DNA from: Burkholderiaceae bacterium
Lineage (GTDB): Bacteria > Pseudomonadota > Gammaproteobacteria > Burkholderiales > Burkholderiaceae
NCBI GenBank assembly: GCA_017998575.1
Contig: JAGOCV010000020.1
Location: 1 to 23,247 of the forward strand
DNA: 23,247 nucleotides
Direction of reading: 5' to 3'
Shown here: positions 1 through 8,999 of the stretch, one piece after another
Layout: each line of letters opens with the position of its first letter
How positions within the stretch are numbered: the stretch's first letter is position 1
Made by a program: the position numbers and the translations under genes
The notes under the pieces: generated by a model
Database searches by the model: none
Seen by the model: only the letters and a program-made list of their open reading frames with translations
What the model was told of the DNA's origin: nothing

Positions 1-1467
1 CGCTTCGTCCAGCCGCACGTTGCGATCGGCTAGCGAGTAGCCGAGCGCGTTGTAGGCATGGTGGGCATCGGGCTTGAGGTCGATCACGCGGCGCAGAAGC
101 CGCTCCATTTCGCTCAGGCTGTCGAGCTTTTCGGCCAGCATGGCCTGGTCGTAGAGCAGGTCGGTGTCGTCGGGCGCGCGACTCAAGGCGTCGGCCAGCA
201 GGTCGTAGGCGGCCTGGTACTGCTTCGCATCGCGCAGCAATTGCGCCTCGGCGCTCAGTCGCAGCTTGGCTTCGGCCGCGTTGCGCGCGGGCAGGCTGCG
301 GATCAGCGCACGTGCTTCTTCGAGCTTGCCCTGTCGCGCCAGGATGGACGCGCGGCGCGCACGCAGACCGATGAGATCCTGCGCATTCTCGATGCGCGCA
401 AGCCAGGCTTCGGCGCCCGCAAGATCACCGCGCTTTTCGGCGATCTGCGACAGCACCAGGTAGGCCTGGGCCTGGCCGCGGCGCCGCTCGTCGGCATTGG
501 CCTGCTGCGGTGCCAGTGCGAGATAGCGCTGCAACGCAGCCTCTCCGGCATCGGCCTTGTTGTCCTGAGCCTGCAGGGTGCCCAGAATGAGCCAGGCTTC
601 TGCCAGGTCGGGCTTGTCGGCTGTAGCGGCCTGCAGCTGCGTCGTGGCCTCGGCGTAACGCTGCAGGTCGATCAGCGCACGGGCGTATCCCAGGCGCAGT
701 TCGGGCAGCGGCTTGGCGGTGGCAAGGTAGCGCTGGACCAACGCGTCGGCCTCGGGCGACTTGGGGTCGAGCATTTCGAGCGCCAGCAACGCCGGGCCTT
801 CGGCCGAAGGATCGCTGGCTTGTCCACGCCGCGCGGCTTCGAGTGCGCCTGGAATGTCACCTGCGGCCATGCGCATGCGGCCGATGGTGGTCCAGGCCGT
901 GGGGGCAGTGGCCGGAGCGCGCAACTCGTCAACAAGCGCCTGCTCGACCACGCGCGCGGCCAGTCGGCGATCGCTCACGCGGGCGTAGAAGCGCGGCACG
1001 GAGGCAATGGCGAAGGGGCGCTCGGGTGCTGGCACGGCCGCCAGCTCGTTGCGCAGGGGTTCGACCGTATCGGCCACGCGATTGAGCGCCAGCAGGATCT
1101 GCAGCACGTAGCGGTTGGCGTCGCGCGACTGCGGATCGGCCGCGCGCCACGCCCGTGCGGCGATGAGCGCCGAGTCGCCCTCGCGTGCCTGCAGTGCCAG
1201 CGCGATGGCGCGCTCGTACAGGCGGGGGTCGTTGGTGGTACGGGCGGAATCGAGGATCAGCGCGAACGCTTCGTTCGCCTCGCCTGATCGGGCAGCGATC
1301 TCGCCCAGCAGCAGGCGGTAGAACAAATCGGCATCGAGAGCCGACTGCGGCGGTGCGTCGGCCTCGGAGCTTGGCGGGGGGGCTGCCGTCTGCGCCTGGG
1401 CGGATGGCAGGGTCATGGCATGCGCCACAGCGAGCGCGACTGCGGCGAGGCGAAGGGAGCGCTTCAT
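1..1467 (-). CDS. Exported tetratricopeptide-repeat protein, 3' end outside window
   Basis: Reading the minus strand from the ATG at 1467 gives an uninterrupted frame of 489 codons to the left edge. The first ~26 residues (MKRSLRLAAVALAVAHAM, then LPSAQAQ) form a typical signal peptide with a likely cleavage after AQA. The rest is Ala/Leu/Arg-rich and helical, with repeated TPR-like units such as AEAWLILGTLQAQDN and a last visible unit ending HHAYNALGYSLADRN, the conserved core of a TPR. No catalytic motif is visible, so it is probably a periplasmic or lipid-anchored scaffold. It diverges from mutM with a 39-bp gap. In related Burkholderiales a TPR protein commonly sits beside mutM, with lolB and ispE further on, but those genes would lie outside this window. 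The family assignment is secure; the precise role is unknown. Confidence 0.88.
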   Translation of the reverse strand, partial: MKRSLRLAAVALAVAHAMTLPSAQAQTAAPPPSSEADAPPQSALDADLFYRLLLGEIAARSGEANEAFALILDSARTTNDPRLYERAIALALQAREGDSALIAARAWRAADPQSRDANRYVLQILLALNRVADTVEPLRNELAAVPAPERPFAIASVPRFYARVSDRRLAARVVEQALVDELRAPATAPTAWTTIGRMRMAAGDIPGALEAARRGQASDPSAEGPALLALEMLDPKSPEADALVQRYLATAKPLPELRLGYARALIDLQRYAEATTQLQAATADKPDLAEAWLILGTLQAQDNKADAGEAALQRYLALAPQQANADERRRGQAQAYLVLSQIAEKRGDLAGAEAWLARIENAQDLIGLRARRASILARQGKLEEARALIRSLPARNAAEAKLRLSAEAQLLRDAKQYQAAYDLLADALSRAPDDTDLLYDQAMLAEKLDSLSEMERLLRRVIDLKPDAHHAYNALGYSLADRNVRLDEA

Positions 1468-1472
1468 CGAAC

Positions 1473-1479
1473 CATAATA
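1473..1479. promoter_or_regulatory. Possible shared divergent -10 element between the TPR gene and mutM
   Basis: The 39-bp divergent gap holds one AT-rich patch. On the plus strand it reads CATAAT (1473-1478) and on the minus strand TATTAT (1479-1474), each one base from the consensus -10. On the minus strand the start would fall almost on the TPR gene's ATG. No good -35 box is visible on either side, so this is a weak call based on position and composition. Confidence 0.3.
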
Positions 1480-1506
1480 ATCCAGCAGCGTTAACCCCAA
1501 CTGGTC

Positions 1507-2322
1507 ATGCCGGAACTGCCCGAAGTCGAAGTCACACGCCTGAGTTTTGCCGATCGCATCCAGGGCGCCGAGATCATCGGCGCCGAACTGGGCAAGCCGC
1601 TGCGCTGGCCGCTGGGCCTCGATCCCCAGTCGCTGGTCGGGCGGCGCGTGCTGTCGGTGCGCCGGCGTGGCAAATACCTGCTGATCGACCTCGACCACGG
1701 CATGCTGCTGCTGCACCTGGGCATGTCGGGCAGTCTTGGATTTTCGGCACGTGTGGGGCCGCCTGGCGTGCACGACCACTTCGATCTGGTGACCACGCGT
1801 GGCGTCCTGCGGCTCAACGACCCGCGCCGCTTCGGCGCGGTGGTTCACGCGCACGGCGAGGCCGATCCGGTGGCGGTCAAGTTGCTGGGCGCCTTGGGCG
1901 TCGAGCCGCTGGGCGAAACCTTCGATGCTCAAGCCTTCCATGCCGCGCTCAAGCTGCGCCGCACGGCGATCAAGCAAGTGCTGCTATCGGGCGAGGTCGT
2001 CGTGGGGGTGGGCAACATCTATGCATCGGAGGCGCTGTTTCTGGCCGGCATCCGCCCCACCACCGCTGCCTGGCGGCTGAGTCGCCCACGCGCCGACCGG
2101 TTGCGTGAGGCGATCCGCGATGTACTGGCTCGTGCGGTGTCGCGAGGCGGCAGCACACTGCGCGATTTTTCCAATGCCCACGGCGAGAGCGGCTACTTCC
2201 AGCTCGAAGCCATGGTGTACGACCGTGCAGGTGAGCCTTGCCGTATCTGCGGAAGCCCCATACGCCTGCTGCGCCAGGGACAGCGCTCCACCTATTACTG
2301 CCCGGTGTGCCAGAAGCCCTGA
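1507..2322 (+). CDS. mutM: Formamidopyrimidine-DNA glycosylase (8-oxoguanine repair)
   Basis: This 271-aa protein has the usual Fpg length. It begins [11 protein letters not shown]: the proline exposed after Met removal is the catalytic nucleophile, and the following glutamates are part of the active site. Lys56 in RRRGKYLL is the conserved DNA-binding lysine. A helix-two-turn-helix region with [13 protein letters not shown] follows, and the C-terminus has a four-cysteine zinc finger (CRICG ... YYCPVC) carrying the arginine that contacts DNA. The enzyme removes 8-oxoguanine opposite cytosine and nicks the abasic site. Only the 1507 start gives the essential N-terminal proline, so the start is firm although no clear Shine-Dalgarno sequence is seen. 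A dynamin-like GTPase gene and mutY follow on the same strand. Confidence 0.97.
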   Translation: MPELPEVEVTRLSFADRIQGAEIIGAELGKPLRWPLGLDPQSLVGRRVLSVRRRGKYLLIDLDHGMLLLHLGMSGSLGFSARVGPPGVHDHFDLVTTRGVLRLNDPRRFGAVVHAHGEADPVAVKLLGALGVEPLGETFDAQAFHAALKLRRTAIKQVLLSGEVVVGVGNIYASEALFLAGIRPTTAAWRLSRPRADRLREAIRDVLARAVSRGGSTLRDFSNAHGESGYFQLEAMVYDRAGEPCRICGSPIRLLRQGQRSTYYCPVCQKP

Positions 2323-2382
2323 CGGGCAGCTGGGCATGGTGCGCACAGTCAGCGCGGCCGGAAGGGGGCGTCGATGCTATAT

Positions 2383-2394
2383 TTTGTTAACAAA
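2383..2394. repeat. 12-bp perfect palindrome before the dynamin-like gene
   Basis: TTTGTTAACAAA lies 5 bases upstream of the ATG at 2400 and overlaps an AT-rich stretch (TATATT at 2378-2383) that could be a -10 box. A site of this size could be an operator, but a single short palindrome in AT-rich DNA may be chance. No second copy was noticed nearby. Confidence 0.35.
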
Positions 2395-2399
2395 CTTTC

Positions 2400-4370
2400 A
2401 TGGCGCCCTGGCGCGCTGACGCAGTGCCCCCTTCGTTCCACCAGCAATTCGACCAGCACGGCGCATGGAGGCGTCAGTTCGCACTGCGCCTGCAATTGCT
2501 CTCCGAGTGGATGAGCGAGCACGAACTGCTGGACGCGGCGGTACAGGAGCGGTTGCGGCGCCTCGAAGCCCAGGTTCGTTCGGACAAGATCATGGTCGCT
2601 TTCGTGGCCGAGTTCTCGCGCGGCAAGTCGGAGCTGATCAACGCGCTGTTCTTTGCCGGTTATGGCCGCCGCATCATGCCGGCCAGCGCGGGCCGCACCA
2701 CGATGTGCCCCACCGAACTGGGGTATGACGCCGCGCTCAAGCCCAGCCTGCGCCTGCTGCCCATCGAGACGCGCCTCGAGTCGCGGGCGCTGCTCGACTG
2801 GCGGGAGTCGGCGTCGGGCTGGACGCAGGTGGATCTGGATACCAACGACGCCTCGCAACTGGCCGGGGCCATGCAGAAAGTGGCTGAAGTGCAGCGCGTC
2901 ACGCGCGAGCAGGCGGCCGCGTTGGGTTTCTGGAGCGACGAGACGCCTGAGGACAACCCCATGGTCGGTGAGGACGGCCTGGTGGAGGTGCCGCGATGGC
3001 GCCACGCGCTCATCAACATCGCGCACCCTTTGCTCAAGCAGGGGCTGGTCATCCTCGATACGCCTGGACTCAACGCCATCGGCGCCGAGCCCGAGCTGAC
3101 GGTGAGCCTCATCCCGCAGGCGCATGCCGTCGTCTTCATCCTGGCGGCCGACACGGGCGTGACCAAGTCCGACATGGCGAGCTGGCGCGAGCACCTCATC
3201 ACCGAGACGGGCCGCACCGAGGCCCGCATGGTCGTGCTCAACAAGATCGATACGCTATGGGACGAGCTGAGCACCACCGAAGAGGTGGCCGCGCAGATCG
3301 ATCGCCAGCGCGAGGGTACGGCCACCATGCTCGGCGTGCCCCCGGGGCGGGTGTTGCCCGTGTCGGCGCAGAAGGGCCTGCTGGCCAAGATTTCGCGCGA
3401 CAAGCCGCTGCTCAAGTCCAGCAACCTGCCTGCTCTGGAGCAGGCGCTGGGCGAAGACATGATGGGTCGCCGCGAGTCCATCCTGCGGCTCGCGGTGGAG
3501 GACGGCATTGCCGAGCTGCGCACCGAAGCCGCGCGCATCCTCAACATCCGGCGCCGCGATCTGGCCGAACAGGTGATGGAACTGGGCGGGTTGCGTGGCA
3601 AGAACGTATCGGTGATCCGCCACATGCGCGCGCGCATCGAGCAGGAGCAGGTCGAATTCGAAGTGAGCGGCGCCAAGATCCAGGCCGTGCGCGCCGTGCA
3701 CCTCAAGCTGCTGCGCGAGGTGTTCGACATCCTCGAGTCCTCGACACTCCGGAAGCTGCTCGGAGAACTCAATCATGCGCTGCGTCAGCCCGGCATCAAA
3801 CTTGGCGTGCGACGTGCCTATGACGAGGCCTTCGGCAAGCTGGGCGGCAGTCTGGACCGCGTCACGCAGCTCACCTCCGAAATCCAGTCCATGCTGGCCG
3901 CGATGTTCCGCCAGCTCAACGCTGAGTACAGCTTTTCCCTGCAGGTGCCCACCGAGCCAGACATGGCCCAGGTACAGCAGGAGCTGCGCGATATCGAGCA
4001 GAGCCACCTGCGCTATCTGGGCGTAGGCAACATCATCCGGCTGGCACAGCCCGAGTTTTCCGATCGGCTGGTGCGCGCTCTCTTCACGCGCCTGCGCGTG
4101 CTCTACGACAGCGTTCAGGGCGACATCGAACTCTGGAGCAAAAGCGCCGCAGCTCAGCTCGATGCCCAGTTGCGCGAGCGTCGCCGCAACTTCACGCGCC
4201 GGCTCGAGGCCATCGAACGCATCCAGCAGGCCGCCAGCGGTCTGGACGAGCGCCTGGGCGAGATCGACCTGCACAAGAAGCAGATCGACGACATCGAGGC
4301 CCGTTTGCTCGAGCTGACCTCGCACCTTGTCACGCCGCCATCCGAACAGGCAGAGCCGGCGGCGGCATGA
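2400..4370 (+). CDS. Dynamin-like GTPase
   Basis: This 656-aa protein has an N-terminal GTPase domain: G1 at residues 70-77 (AEFSRGKS, alanine in place of the first glycine), G2 around TT100-101, G3 DTPG at 220-223 and G4 NKID at 281-284. From about residue 350 to the end it is almost entirely helical and charged, as in bacterial dynamin-like proteins whose stalk binds or remodels membranes. I see no clear transmembrane hairpin. The start at 2400 lies just after a 12-bp palindrome (TTTGTTAACAAA, 2383-2394) and has no obvious Shine-Dalgarno; a GTG at 2424 is an alternative. The gene ends in an ATGA overlap with mutY, so the two are translationally coupled. The family is clear. A role linked to DNA repair is only suggested by position. 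Confidence 0.9.
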   Translation: MAPWRADAVPPSFHQQFDQHGAWRRQFALRLQLLSEWMSEHELLDAAVQERLRRLEAQVRSDKIMVAFVAEFSRGKSELINALFFAGYGRRIMPASAGRTTMCPTELGYDAALKPSLRLLPIETRLESRALLDWRESASGWTQVDLDTNDASQLAGAMQKVAEVQRVTREQAAALGFWSDETPEDNPMVGEDGLVEVPRWRHALINIAHPLLKQGLVILDTPGLNAIGAEPELTVSLIPQAHAVVFILAADTGVTKSDMASWREHLITETGRTEARMVVLNKIDTLWDELSTTEEVAAQIDRQREGTATMLGVPPGRVLPVSAQKGLLAKISRDKPLLKSSNLPALEQALGEDMMGRRESILRLAVEDGIAELRTEAARILNIRRRDLAEQVMELGGLRGKNVSVIRHMRARIEQEQVEFEVSGAKIQAVRAVHLKLLREVFDILESSTLRKLLGELNHALRQPGIKLGVRRAYDEAFGKLGGSLDRVTQLTSEIQSMLAAMFRQLNAEYSFSLQVPTEPDMAQVQQELRDIEQSHLRYLGVGNIIRLAQPEFSDRLVRALFTRLRVLYDSVQGDIELWSKSAAAQLDAQLRERRRNFTRRLEAIERIQQAASGLDERLGEIDLHKKQIDDIEARLLELTSHLVTPPSEQAEPAAA

Positions 4371-5476
4371 GCGCTGACCAGGTACCCGAGCGCGCTCACA
4401 CGGCTGCCCAGGGGGGTGAACCTCTCCAGGATTCCACGCAGGATGGCTTTGCCGCACGGGTCGTGCATTGGCAACGCAGCCATGGACGCAACCACCTTCC
4501 GTGGCAAAACACACGCGATCCCTATCGCGTATGGCTGTCCGAGATCATGCTGCAGCAAACCCAGGTGGCGACGGTGCTGGATTACTTCGACCGCTTCCTG
4601 GCGCGCTTTCCCGATGTGAAAGCGCTGGCGGCGGCCGACCAGGACGAGGTACTGGGACTGTGGAGCGGCCTGGGGTATTACAGCCGTGCGCGAAACCTGC
4701 ATCGTTGCGCGCAGGACGTGGTCGAGCGCTTCGCAGGCAACTTTCCGTCCACGGCCGCCCAACTCGAAACACTGCCGGGTATCGGTCGCTCGACGGCCGC
4801 CGCCATCGCTTCATTCTGCTTCGGTGAGCGGGTGGCCATCCTCGATGGAAACGTCAAGCGTGTGCTGACGCGCTGGCTCGGCTTCGAGGGCGATCTGGCG
4901 AGAGGAGCCAGCGAACGAGCGCTGTGGGACCATGCCACCCGACTGTTGCCAGAGCGTGCGGCCGATATGCCGGCCTATACGCAGGGCCTGATGGATCTGG
5001 GGGCCACGGTCTGCCTGTCCCGATCGCCGTCGTGCCTGATGTGCCCTGTCGCGTCTGACTGCGTGGCGCGCAGCCAGGGCCGCATGCAGGACTACCCTGT
5101 GCGCACACGCACGCTGCGGCGCAGTTCGATGTCGCTCTGGCTATTGTGGGCGTGGCGCGACGACGGCGCCGTCTGGCTGCACAAGCGCGCGGCGAGTGGC
5201 GTGTGGGCGGGCCTGTACTCGCTGCCTGCGTTCGACAGCGCCGACGCCTTGAGCACTTCGATGCCGGCGCCGCTGCGCTCATCGGCCATCGATCTGCCGG
5301 CTTTTATGCACGTGCTCACCCATCGCGATCTGCACCTGCATCCAGTTCGCGTGCACATGTCCGCAGGACAGAAACCGGAAGGCGAGGGCGCCTGGGTCGC
5401 GGCCGAACAATGGCCCGTGCTGGGCCTGCCCGCGCCAGTACGGCGCCTGCTCTCGGCGGCCAACACAGCCGCCTGA
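4367..5476 (+). CDS. mutY: Adenine DNA glycosylase (A:8-oxoG mismatch repair)
   Basis: This 369-aa protein carries all MutY signatures. Glu59 in SEIMLQQTQV is the catalytic acid. The helix-hairpin-helix LPGIGRSTAAAI lies near 137-148, with Asp160 in ILDGNVKRVL. The iron-sulfur loop has C216, C223, C226 and C232 in the CX6CX2CX5C spacing. After about residue 245 the sequence is a divergent NUDIX-like C-terminal domain that recognises 8-oxoguanine. The enzyme removes adenine mispaired with 8-oxoG and complements MutM, encoded one gene upstream. The start overlaps the dynamin-like gene's stop (ATGA). About 27 residues precede the usual MutY N-terminus, so a slightly later start is possible, but the overlap favours 4367. 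Confidence 0.96.
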   Translation: MSADQVPERAHTAAQGGEPLQDSTQDGFAARVVHWQRSHGRNHLPWQNTRDPYRVWLSEIMLQQTQVATVLDYFDRFLARFPDVKALAAADQDEVLGLWSGLGYYSRARNLHRCAQDVVERFAGNFPSTAAQLETLPGIGRSTAAAIASFCFGERVAILDGNVKRVLTRWLGFEGDLARGASERALWDHATRLLPERAADMPAYTQGLMDLGATVCLSRSPSCLMCPVASDCVARSQGRMQDYPVRTRTLRRSSMSLWLLWAWRDDGAVWLHKRAASGVWAGLYSLPAFDSADALSTSMPAPLRSSAIDLPAFMHVLTHRDLHLHPVRVHMSAGQKPEGEGAWVAAEQWPVLGLPAPVRRLLSAANTAA

Positions 5477-5487
5477 CGGCAAAGGTA

Positions 5488-5505
5488 GGCGCGCTGAAGC
5501 GCGCC
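5488..5505. terminator. GC hairpin between convergent mutY and rapZ
   Basis: GGCGCGC and GCGCGCC form a perfect 7-bp stem around a TGAA loop in the 34-bp gap between the two stop codons. It lacks a T-tract on either strand, so it is not a classical intrinsic terminator. It could still protect 3' ends or slow polymerase for both genes. Confidence 0.4.
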
Positions 5506-5510
5506 CCGCA

Positions 5511-6413
5511 TCAGAGTCCGTCGAATTCGCGGTGACGGCGCAGCGTCACCCAGCGCGCGGAGAAGACGCGAGCCAGCTGTTCAACGAGGAATACCGAGCG
5601 GTGCTGCCCCCCCGTGCAGCCGATGGCAACCGTCACATAACTTCGGTGATTGCCAGCCAGAGAGGGCAGCCAGTGCGCGAGGAAGCGTTCGATGTGGTCG
5701 AACATCTCGCCTACGGGCTCGTGCCCGCGCAACCAGTCGGCCACCGGCATGTCGCGGCCTGTGAGCGGGCGCAGGGCCGGTTCGTAGTGCGGATTGGGCA
5801 ACATGCGCACATCGAAAACGTAATCGGCATCGAGCGGGATGCCGCGCTTGAAAGCAAAAGATTCGAATACCAGCGTCATCGCGCTGGACGGCGCCGAAAC
5901 CAGCGATTTCACGTAGCTCTGCAACTGTGCCGACCGGATCAGGCTGGTGTCGACCACGTGGGCCTGATCGCGGATATCCGCCAGCAGTTCGCGTTCGAGC
6001 TCGATTGCATCGACCAGCGCACGTTGCTGCTCGAGGGCGTCGATGCGCCGCGAAGGACGCGACAGCGGGTGCAGGCGTCGGGTCTCCGAATAGCGCCGTA
6101 CCAGTGTGTCGGTAGTCGCGTCGAGAAACAGCGACCGCACGGCCACGCCACGCGCGCGCAGGCTGGCCAGCAGCGGCGGGAGCAGCGGCAGCGATGTGGC
6201 GCTGCGCACGTCGACGGCGATGGCAATCTGACGGGCCTGCTGCCCCTGCTCCAGCGCGATCAGTGGCTCCAGGAGTTCGGGCGGCAGGTTGTCTACACAG
6301 TAGTAGCCTGCATCCTCCATGGCATGCAGCGCCACCGACTTGCCGGAGCCGGACATGCCGCTGATCAATACGAGTTCGGTACCGGCGGCAGGCGCAGGAT
6401 CGGGGTAGTCCAT
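5511..6413 (-). CDS. rapZ: RNase adapter protein / nucleotide-binding protein RapZ
   Basis: This 300-aa protein opens with a P-loop (GMSGSGKS at residues 19-26), followed by [20 protein letters not shown], hallmarks of the RapZ/YvcJ family. The C-terminal domain contains [20 protein letters not shown], the conserved CTGGxHRSV segment. In enterobacteria RapZ binds GlmY/GlmZ small RNAs and presents them to RNase E to control glucosamine-6-phosphate synthase; in other bacteria the role is less defined. The gene starts two bases after the recN stop, so it should be co-translated with recN. In many proteobacteria rapZ sits beside hprK/ptsN phosphotransferase genes; none is seen here. Confidence 0.96.
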   Translation of the reverse strand: MDYPDPAPAAGTELVLISGMSGSGKSVALHAMEDAGYYCVDNLPPELLEPLIALEQGQQARQIAIAVDVRSATSLPLLPPLLASLRARGVAVRSLFLDATTDTLVRRYSETRRLHPLSRPSRRIDALEQQRALVDAIELERELLADIRDQAHVVDTSLIRSAQLQSYVKSLVSAPSSAMTLVFESFAFKRGIPLDADYVFDVRMLPNPHYEPALRPLTGRDMPVADWLRGHEPVGEMFDHIERFLAHWLPSLAGNHRSYVTVAIGCTGGQHRSVFLVEQLARVFSARWVTLRRHREFDGL

Positions 6414-6415
6414 GA

Positions 6416-8068
6416 TCAGCTTTGTGCGCCCAACATTTCACGTGCGTGCGCGAGCGACGTGCCCGACAGCCGCTCGCCTGCGAGCATGCGCGCAATCTCG
6501 GCCACGCGCTGCTCGCCTGCAACGGTCGTGACATCGCTCAGCGTGCGTCCGTCCTCCGGGCGCTTGGACACCAGCAGGTGGTGGTCAGCGCACGCGGCCA
6601 CCTGTGGCAAGTGCGTGACAGCCAACACCTGGCGATCGCGGCCGAGTTGCTTCATCAAGCGGCCCACCGTCTCGGCCACGGCACCACCCACGCCGACATC
6701 GACCTCGTCGAAGATCAGCGTCTGGGCCGAGCCCAGCTCGCTCGTGGTGACAGCGATGGCCAGTGCGATCCGAGAGAGTTCGCCGCCAGAGGCCACTTTG
6801 GCCACGGGACGCGGCGTGCTGCCGGCGTGACCGGCCGCGAGGAACTCGACATCTTCGAGGCCGTCGCGAGCAGGCTCGTCGAGCCGGCGCAGCCGGACCT
6901 CGAAGCGGCCGCCGGTCATGCCCAGCCCCTGCATGGCCTGCGTGATGGCCGCCGCCAGCCGGGGTGCGGCGCGCGAGCGTTGGTCAGAGACAGTCTGCGC
7001 GGCCTTCATGAAGGCCTTGCGGGCTGCGGCTTCGGTGCGCTCGAGCGCCTCCAGGTCTGTGGCCTCATCGAGCCGGCCGAGTTCGGCGCGCCAGCCGGCC
7101 AGCAGCGCAGGCAATTCTTCGGGTGGCCGCCGGTAACGGCGCGCGAGAGCCATCCAGGACCCCACGCGCTCGTCGAGCTCGGCAAGCCGCTGCGGATCGA
7201 GTTCGGTGCGGCGCAGGTAAGCGTGCAGGCTGTGCACGGCATCTTCGGCCTGCGCCAAGCTACTGGATAGCACTTCGGCCAGGGCAGCGAATTCCGGCTC
7301 GACGGACGACTGGTCACCCAACTGCTCGCGCGCACGCGACAGCTGGGCGAGGGCGCCGCCGGACTCTTCATCCTCGAGAGCGGCGAGCGCGGACGACGCG
7401 GTGTCGAGCAGCGTCTGTGCGTTGGACAGGCGCGTGTGCAGCGCGTTGAGCTCGGCCCACTCGTCGACGCCCGGCGCCAGCTTGTCGAGCTCGCCGATCT
7501 GCCAGGCCAGACGGTCGCGCTCGCGTTGCAGCGATTCCTGAGCGTTGCGAGCGTCTGCCACTGCGCGCGCTGCCTCGCGCCATTGCTGCCACGGTGCCTG
7601 AAGCGCACGACCGTCGACGCTCGCGTAGGCATCGAGCAACGCGCGCACGGCATCGGGTCGGGTCAGACTCTGCCAGGCATGCTGGCCATGGATGTCGAGC
7701 AGGTATTCGCCGAGTTCGCGCAACTGCGTTGCCGTTGCCGGGCTGCCATTGATCCAGGCGCGGCTCTTGCCTTGCGCATCGATCGCGCGGCGCAACAGCA
7801 ACGCGTCGCCGCTGTCGAACCCCGCGTCTGCCAGCCAGTTGCCAAGCGGGGCGGGTATATCGAATTCGGCGCTGATCTCGGTGCGGGCCGCACCTTCGCG
7901 CACGACGCCCGCATCGGCCCGGCTACCGAGCACCAGTTGCAGCGCGTCGATCAGTATGGACTTGCCTGCCCCGGTCTCGCCGGTGAGAACCGTGAAGCCG
8001 GCATCCAGCTCGAGCTCGAGTTCGCGCACGATCACGAAATCGCGCAGGGTGATGCGTCGAAGGGCCAT
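6416..8068 (-). CDS. recN: DNA repair ATPase RecN
   Basis: The start at 8068 gives a 550-aa protein beginning [21 protein letters not shown], the normal RecN N-terminus. A Walker A motif (GETGAGKS, residues 30-37) follows, then a long helical coiled-coil middle. The C-terminal half-domain has the signature [15 protein letters not shown] and the Walker [13 protein letters not shown]. RecN is an SMC-like ATPase that gathers DNA ends during double-strand break repair. An upstream in-frame start at 8236 would lie inside nadK and adds an unrelated sequence, so it is rejected. nadK ends four bases before this start and rapZ begins two bases after the stop, forming a compact nadK-recN-rapZ unit. Confidence 0.97.
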   Translation of the reverse strand: MALRRITLRDFVIVRELELELDAGFTVLTGETGAGKSILIDALQLVLGSRADAGVVREGAARTEISAEFDIPAPLGNWLADAGFDSGDALLLRRAIDAQGKSRAWINGSPATATQLRELGEYLLDIHGQHAWQSLTRPDAVRALLDAYASVDGRALQAPWQQWREAARAVADARNAQESLQRERDRLAWQIGELDKLAPGVDEWAELNALHTRLSNAQTLLDTASSALAALEDEESGGALAQLSRAREQLGDQSSVEPEFAALAEVLSSSLAQAEDAVHSLHAYLRRTELDPQRLAELDERVGSWMALARRYRRPPEELPALLAGWRAELGRLDEATDLEALERTEAAARKAFMKAAQTVSDQRSRAAPRLAAAITQAMQGLGMTGGRFEVRLRRLDEPARDGLEDVEFLAAGHAGSTPRPVAKVASGGELSRIALAIAVTTSELGSAQTLIFDEVDVGVGGAVAETVGRLMKQLGRDRQVLAVTHLPQVAACADHHLLVSKRPEDGRTLSDVTTVAGEQRVAEIARMLAGERLSGTSLAHAREMLGAQS

Positions 8069-8072
8069 GGCG

Positions 8073-8969
8073 TCAGTACGCTCCCTCGTTCCAGTGCAGT
8101 TTCTTGCGCAGCGTGTCGAAATAGCTCCAGCCGCGGGGATGAAGGAACTTGACCCGGTGTTGCGAGCGGCACACCGAGATGCGGTCGCCGTGCAGAAGCG
8201 AGGCCAGCGACTGCATGTCGAAATTGGCGCTGGCATCGCGGCCGGCCACGACCTCGATCACGATCTCGGCGGCGTCGGACAGCACGATGGGGCGGTTGGA
8301 CAGCGTGTGTGGCGCGATCGGCACCAGCACCCAGCCCGGAATCGACGGATGCAGCATCGGGCCGCCGGCCGAGAGGGCGTATGCACTCGATCCGGTGGGC
8401 GTGGCGACGATCAGGCCGTCGGCACGTTGGTTGGCCACGAAGTGTCCGTCCACCTCGACGCGCAGTTCGACCATGCCCGAGGTGGCGCCGCGATTGACCA
8501 CCACGTCGTTCATCGCACGTGCCTCGAAGACGCATTCGCCTTCGCGGAGCACGCGCGCATGCATCAGGCTGCGCAGGTCTTCCTCGTAGTCGCCAGCCAG
8601 CATGGGTTCGAGCGTGGCCCGATAGTTGTCCAGAGGAATATCGGTCACGAAGCCAAGGCGGCCCTGGTTGATGCCAATGAGCGGCACACCGAAGGGCGCG
8701 AGCTGCCGGCCGATGCCCAGCATCGTGCCGTCGCCGCCCACCACCAGTCCCAGGTCGCAGTGGGCGCCTATTGCCGCGACGTCGAGTGCCGGATGGCCGG
8801 TCAGCCCGGAATTGGCGGCCGTGTCCTGCTCCAGCGAGACATCGCAGCCCTGGCCGTGCAGGAAGTCGATGATGTCCTGCAGCACCCGGCGCGACGAGGC
8901 TGCTTGCCCGCTGGCAGGCGCTGCGTGGTACTTGCCGATCAGGGCGACATGACGGAATTTCGACTTCAT
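8073..8969 (-). CDS. nadK: NAD kinase
   Basis: The 298-aa product has the NAD kinase core: [13 protein letters not shown] with the catalytic GGDGT loop, [12 protein letters not shown], the NDVVVNRG segment that binds the NAD ribose, and the glycine-rich [15 protein letters not shown]. It phosphorylates NAD to NADP using ATP or polyphosphate and supplies NADPH for biosynthesis and oxidative defence. It is the first gene of the nadK-recN-rapZ unit and diverges from hrcA across only 30 bp, so the two promoters must overlap or lie partly inside the genes. Confidence 0.97.
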   Translation of the reverse strand: MKSKFRHVALIGKYHAAPASGQAASSRRVLQDIIDFLHGQGCDVSLEQDTAANSGLTGHPALDVAAIGAHCDLGLVVGGDGTMLGIGRQLAPFGVPLIGINQGRLGFVTDIPLDNYRATLEPMLAGDYEEDLRSLMHARVLREGECVFEARAMNDVVVNRGATSGMVELRVEVDGHFVANQRADGLIVATPTGSSAYALSAGGPMLHPSIPGWVLVPIAPHTLSNRPIVLSDAAEIVIEVVAGRDASANFDMQSLASLLHGDRISVCRSQHRVKFLHPRGWSYFDTLRKKLHWNEGAY

Positions 8970-8987
8970 CGCCGGAGATTAGATCAT

Positions 8988-8993
8988 TAGAAT
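8988..8993 (+). promoter_or_regulatory. Possible -10 box for hrcA, implying a leaderless or near-leaderless mRNA
   Basis: TAGAAT ends six bases before the hrcA ATG at 9000, so a start seven bases downstream would coincide with the ATG. The -35 region (TTCATC at 8965-8970, 17-bp spacing) is poor and lies across the nadK start codon. No CIRCE inverted repeat (TTAGCACTC/GAGTGCTAA) is present in this gap. Confidence 0.3.
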
Positions 8994-8999
8994 GTTTCG

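Noticed and set aside
58..1287. Long plus-strand open frame of 409 codons
   Set aside because: It is antisense to the TPR gene, whose minus-strand frame has a signal peptide and TPR units; the plus product is low-complexity with no domain.
2349..4514. Long minus-strand open frames under the dynamin-like gene
   Set aside because: They are GC-rich shadow frames opposite a gene with complete GTPase motifs.
5532..6830. 432-codon plus-strand frame opposite rapZ and recN
   Set aside because: It spans two well-supported genes on the other strand and has no recognisable domain.
8970..8999. CIRCE operator before hrcA
   Set aside because: The inverted repeat TTAGCACTC/GAGTGCTAA is not present in the gap.
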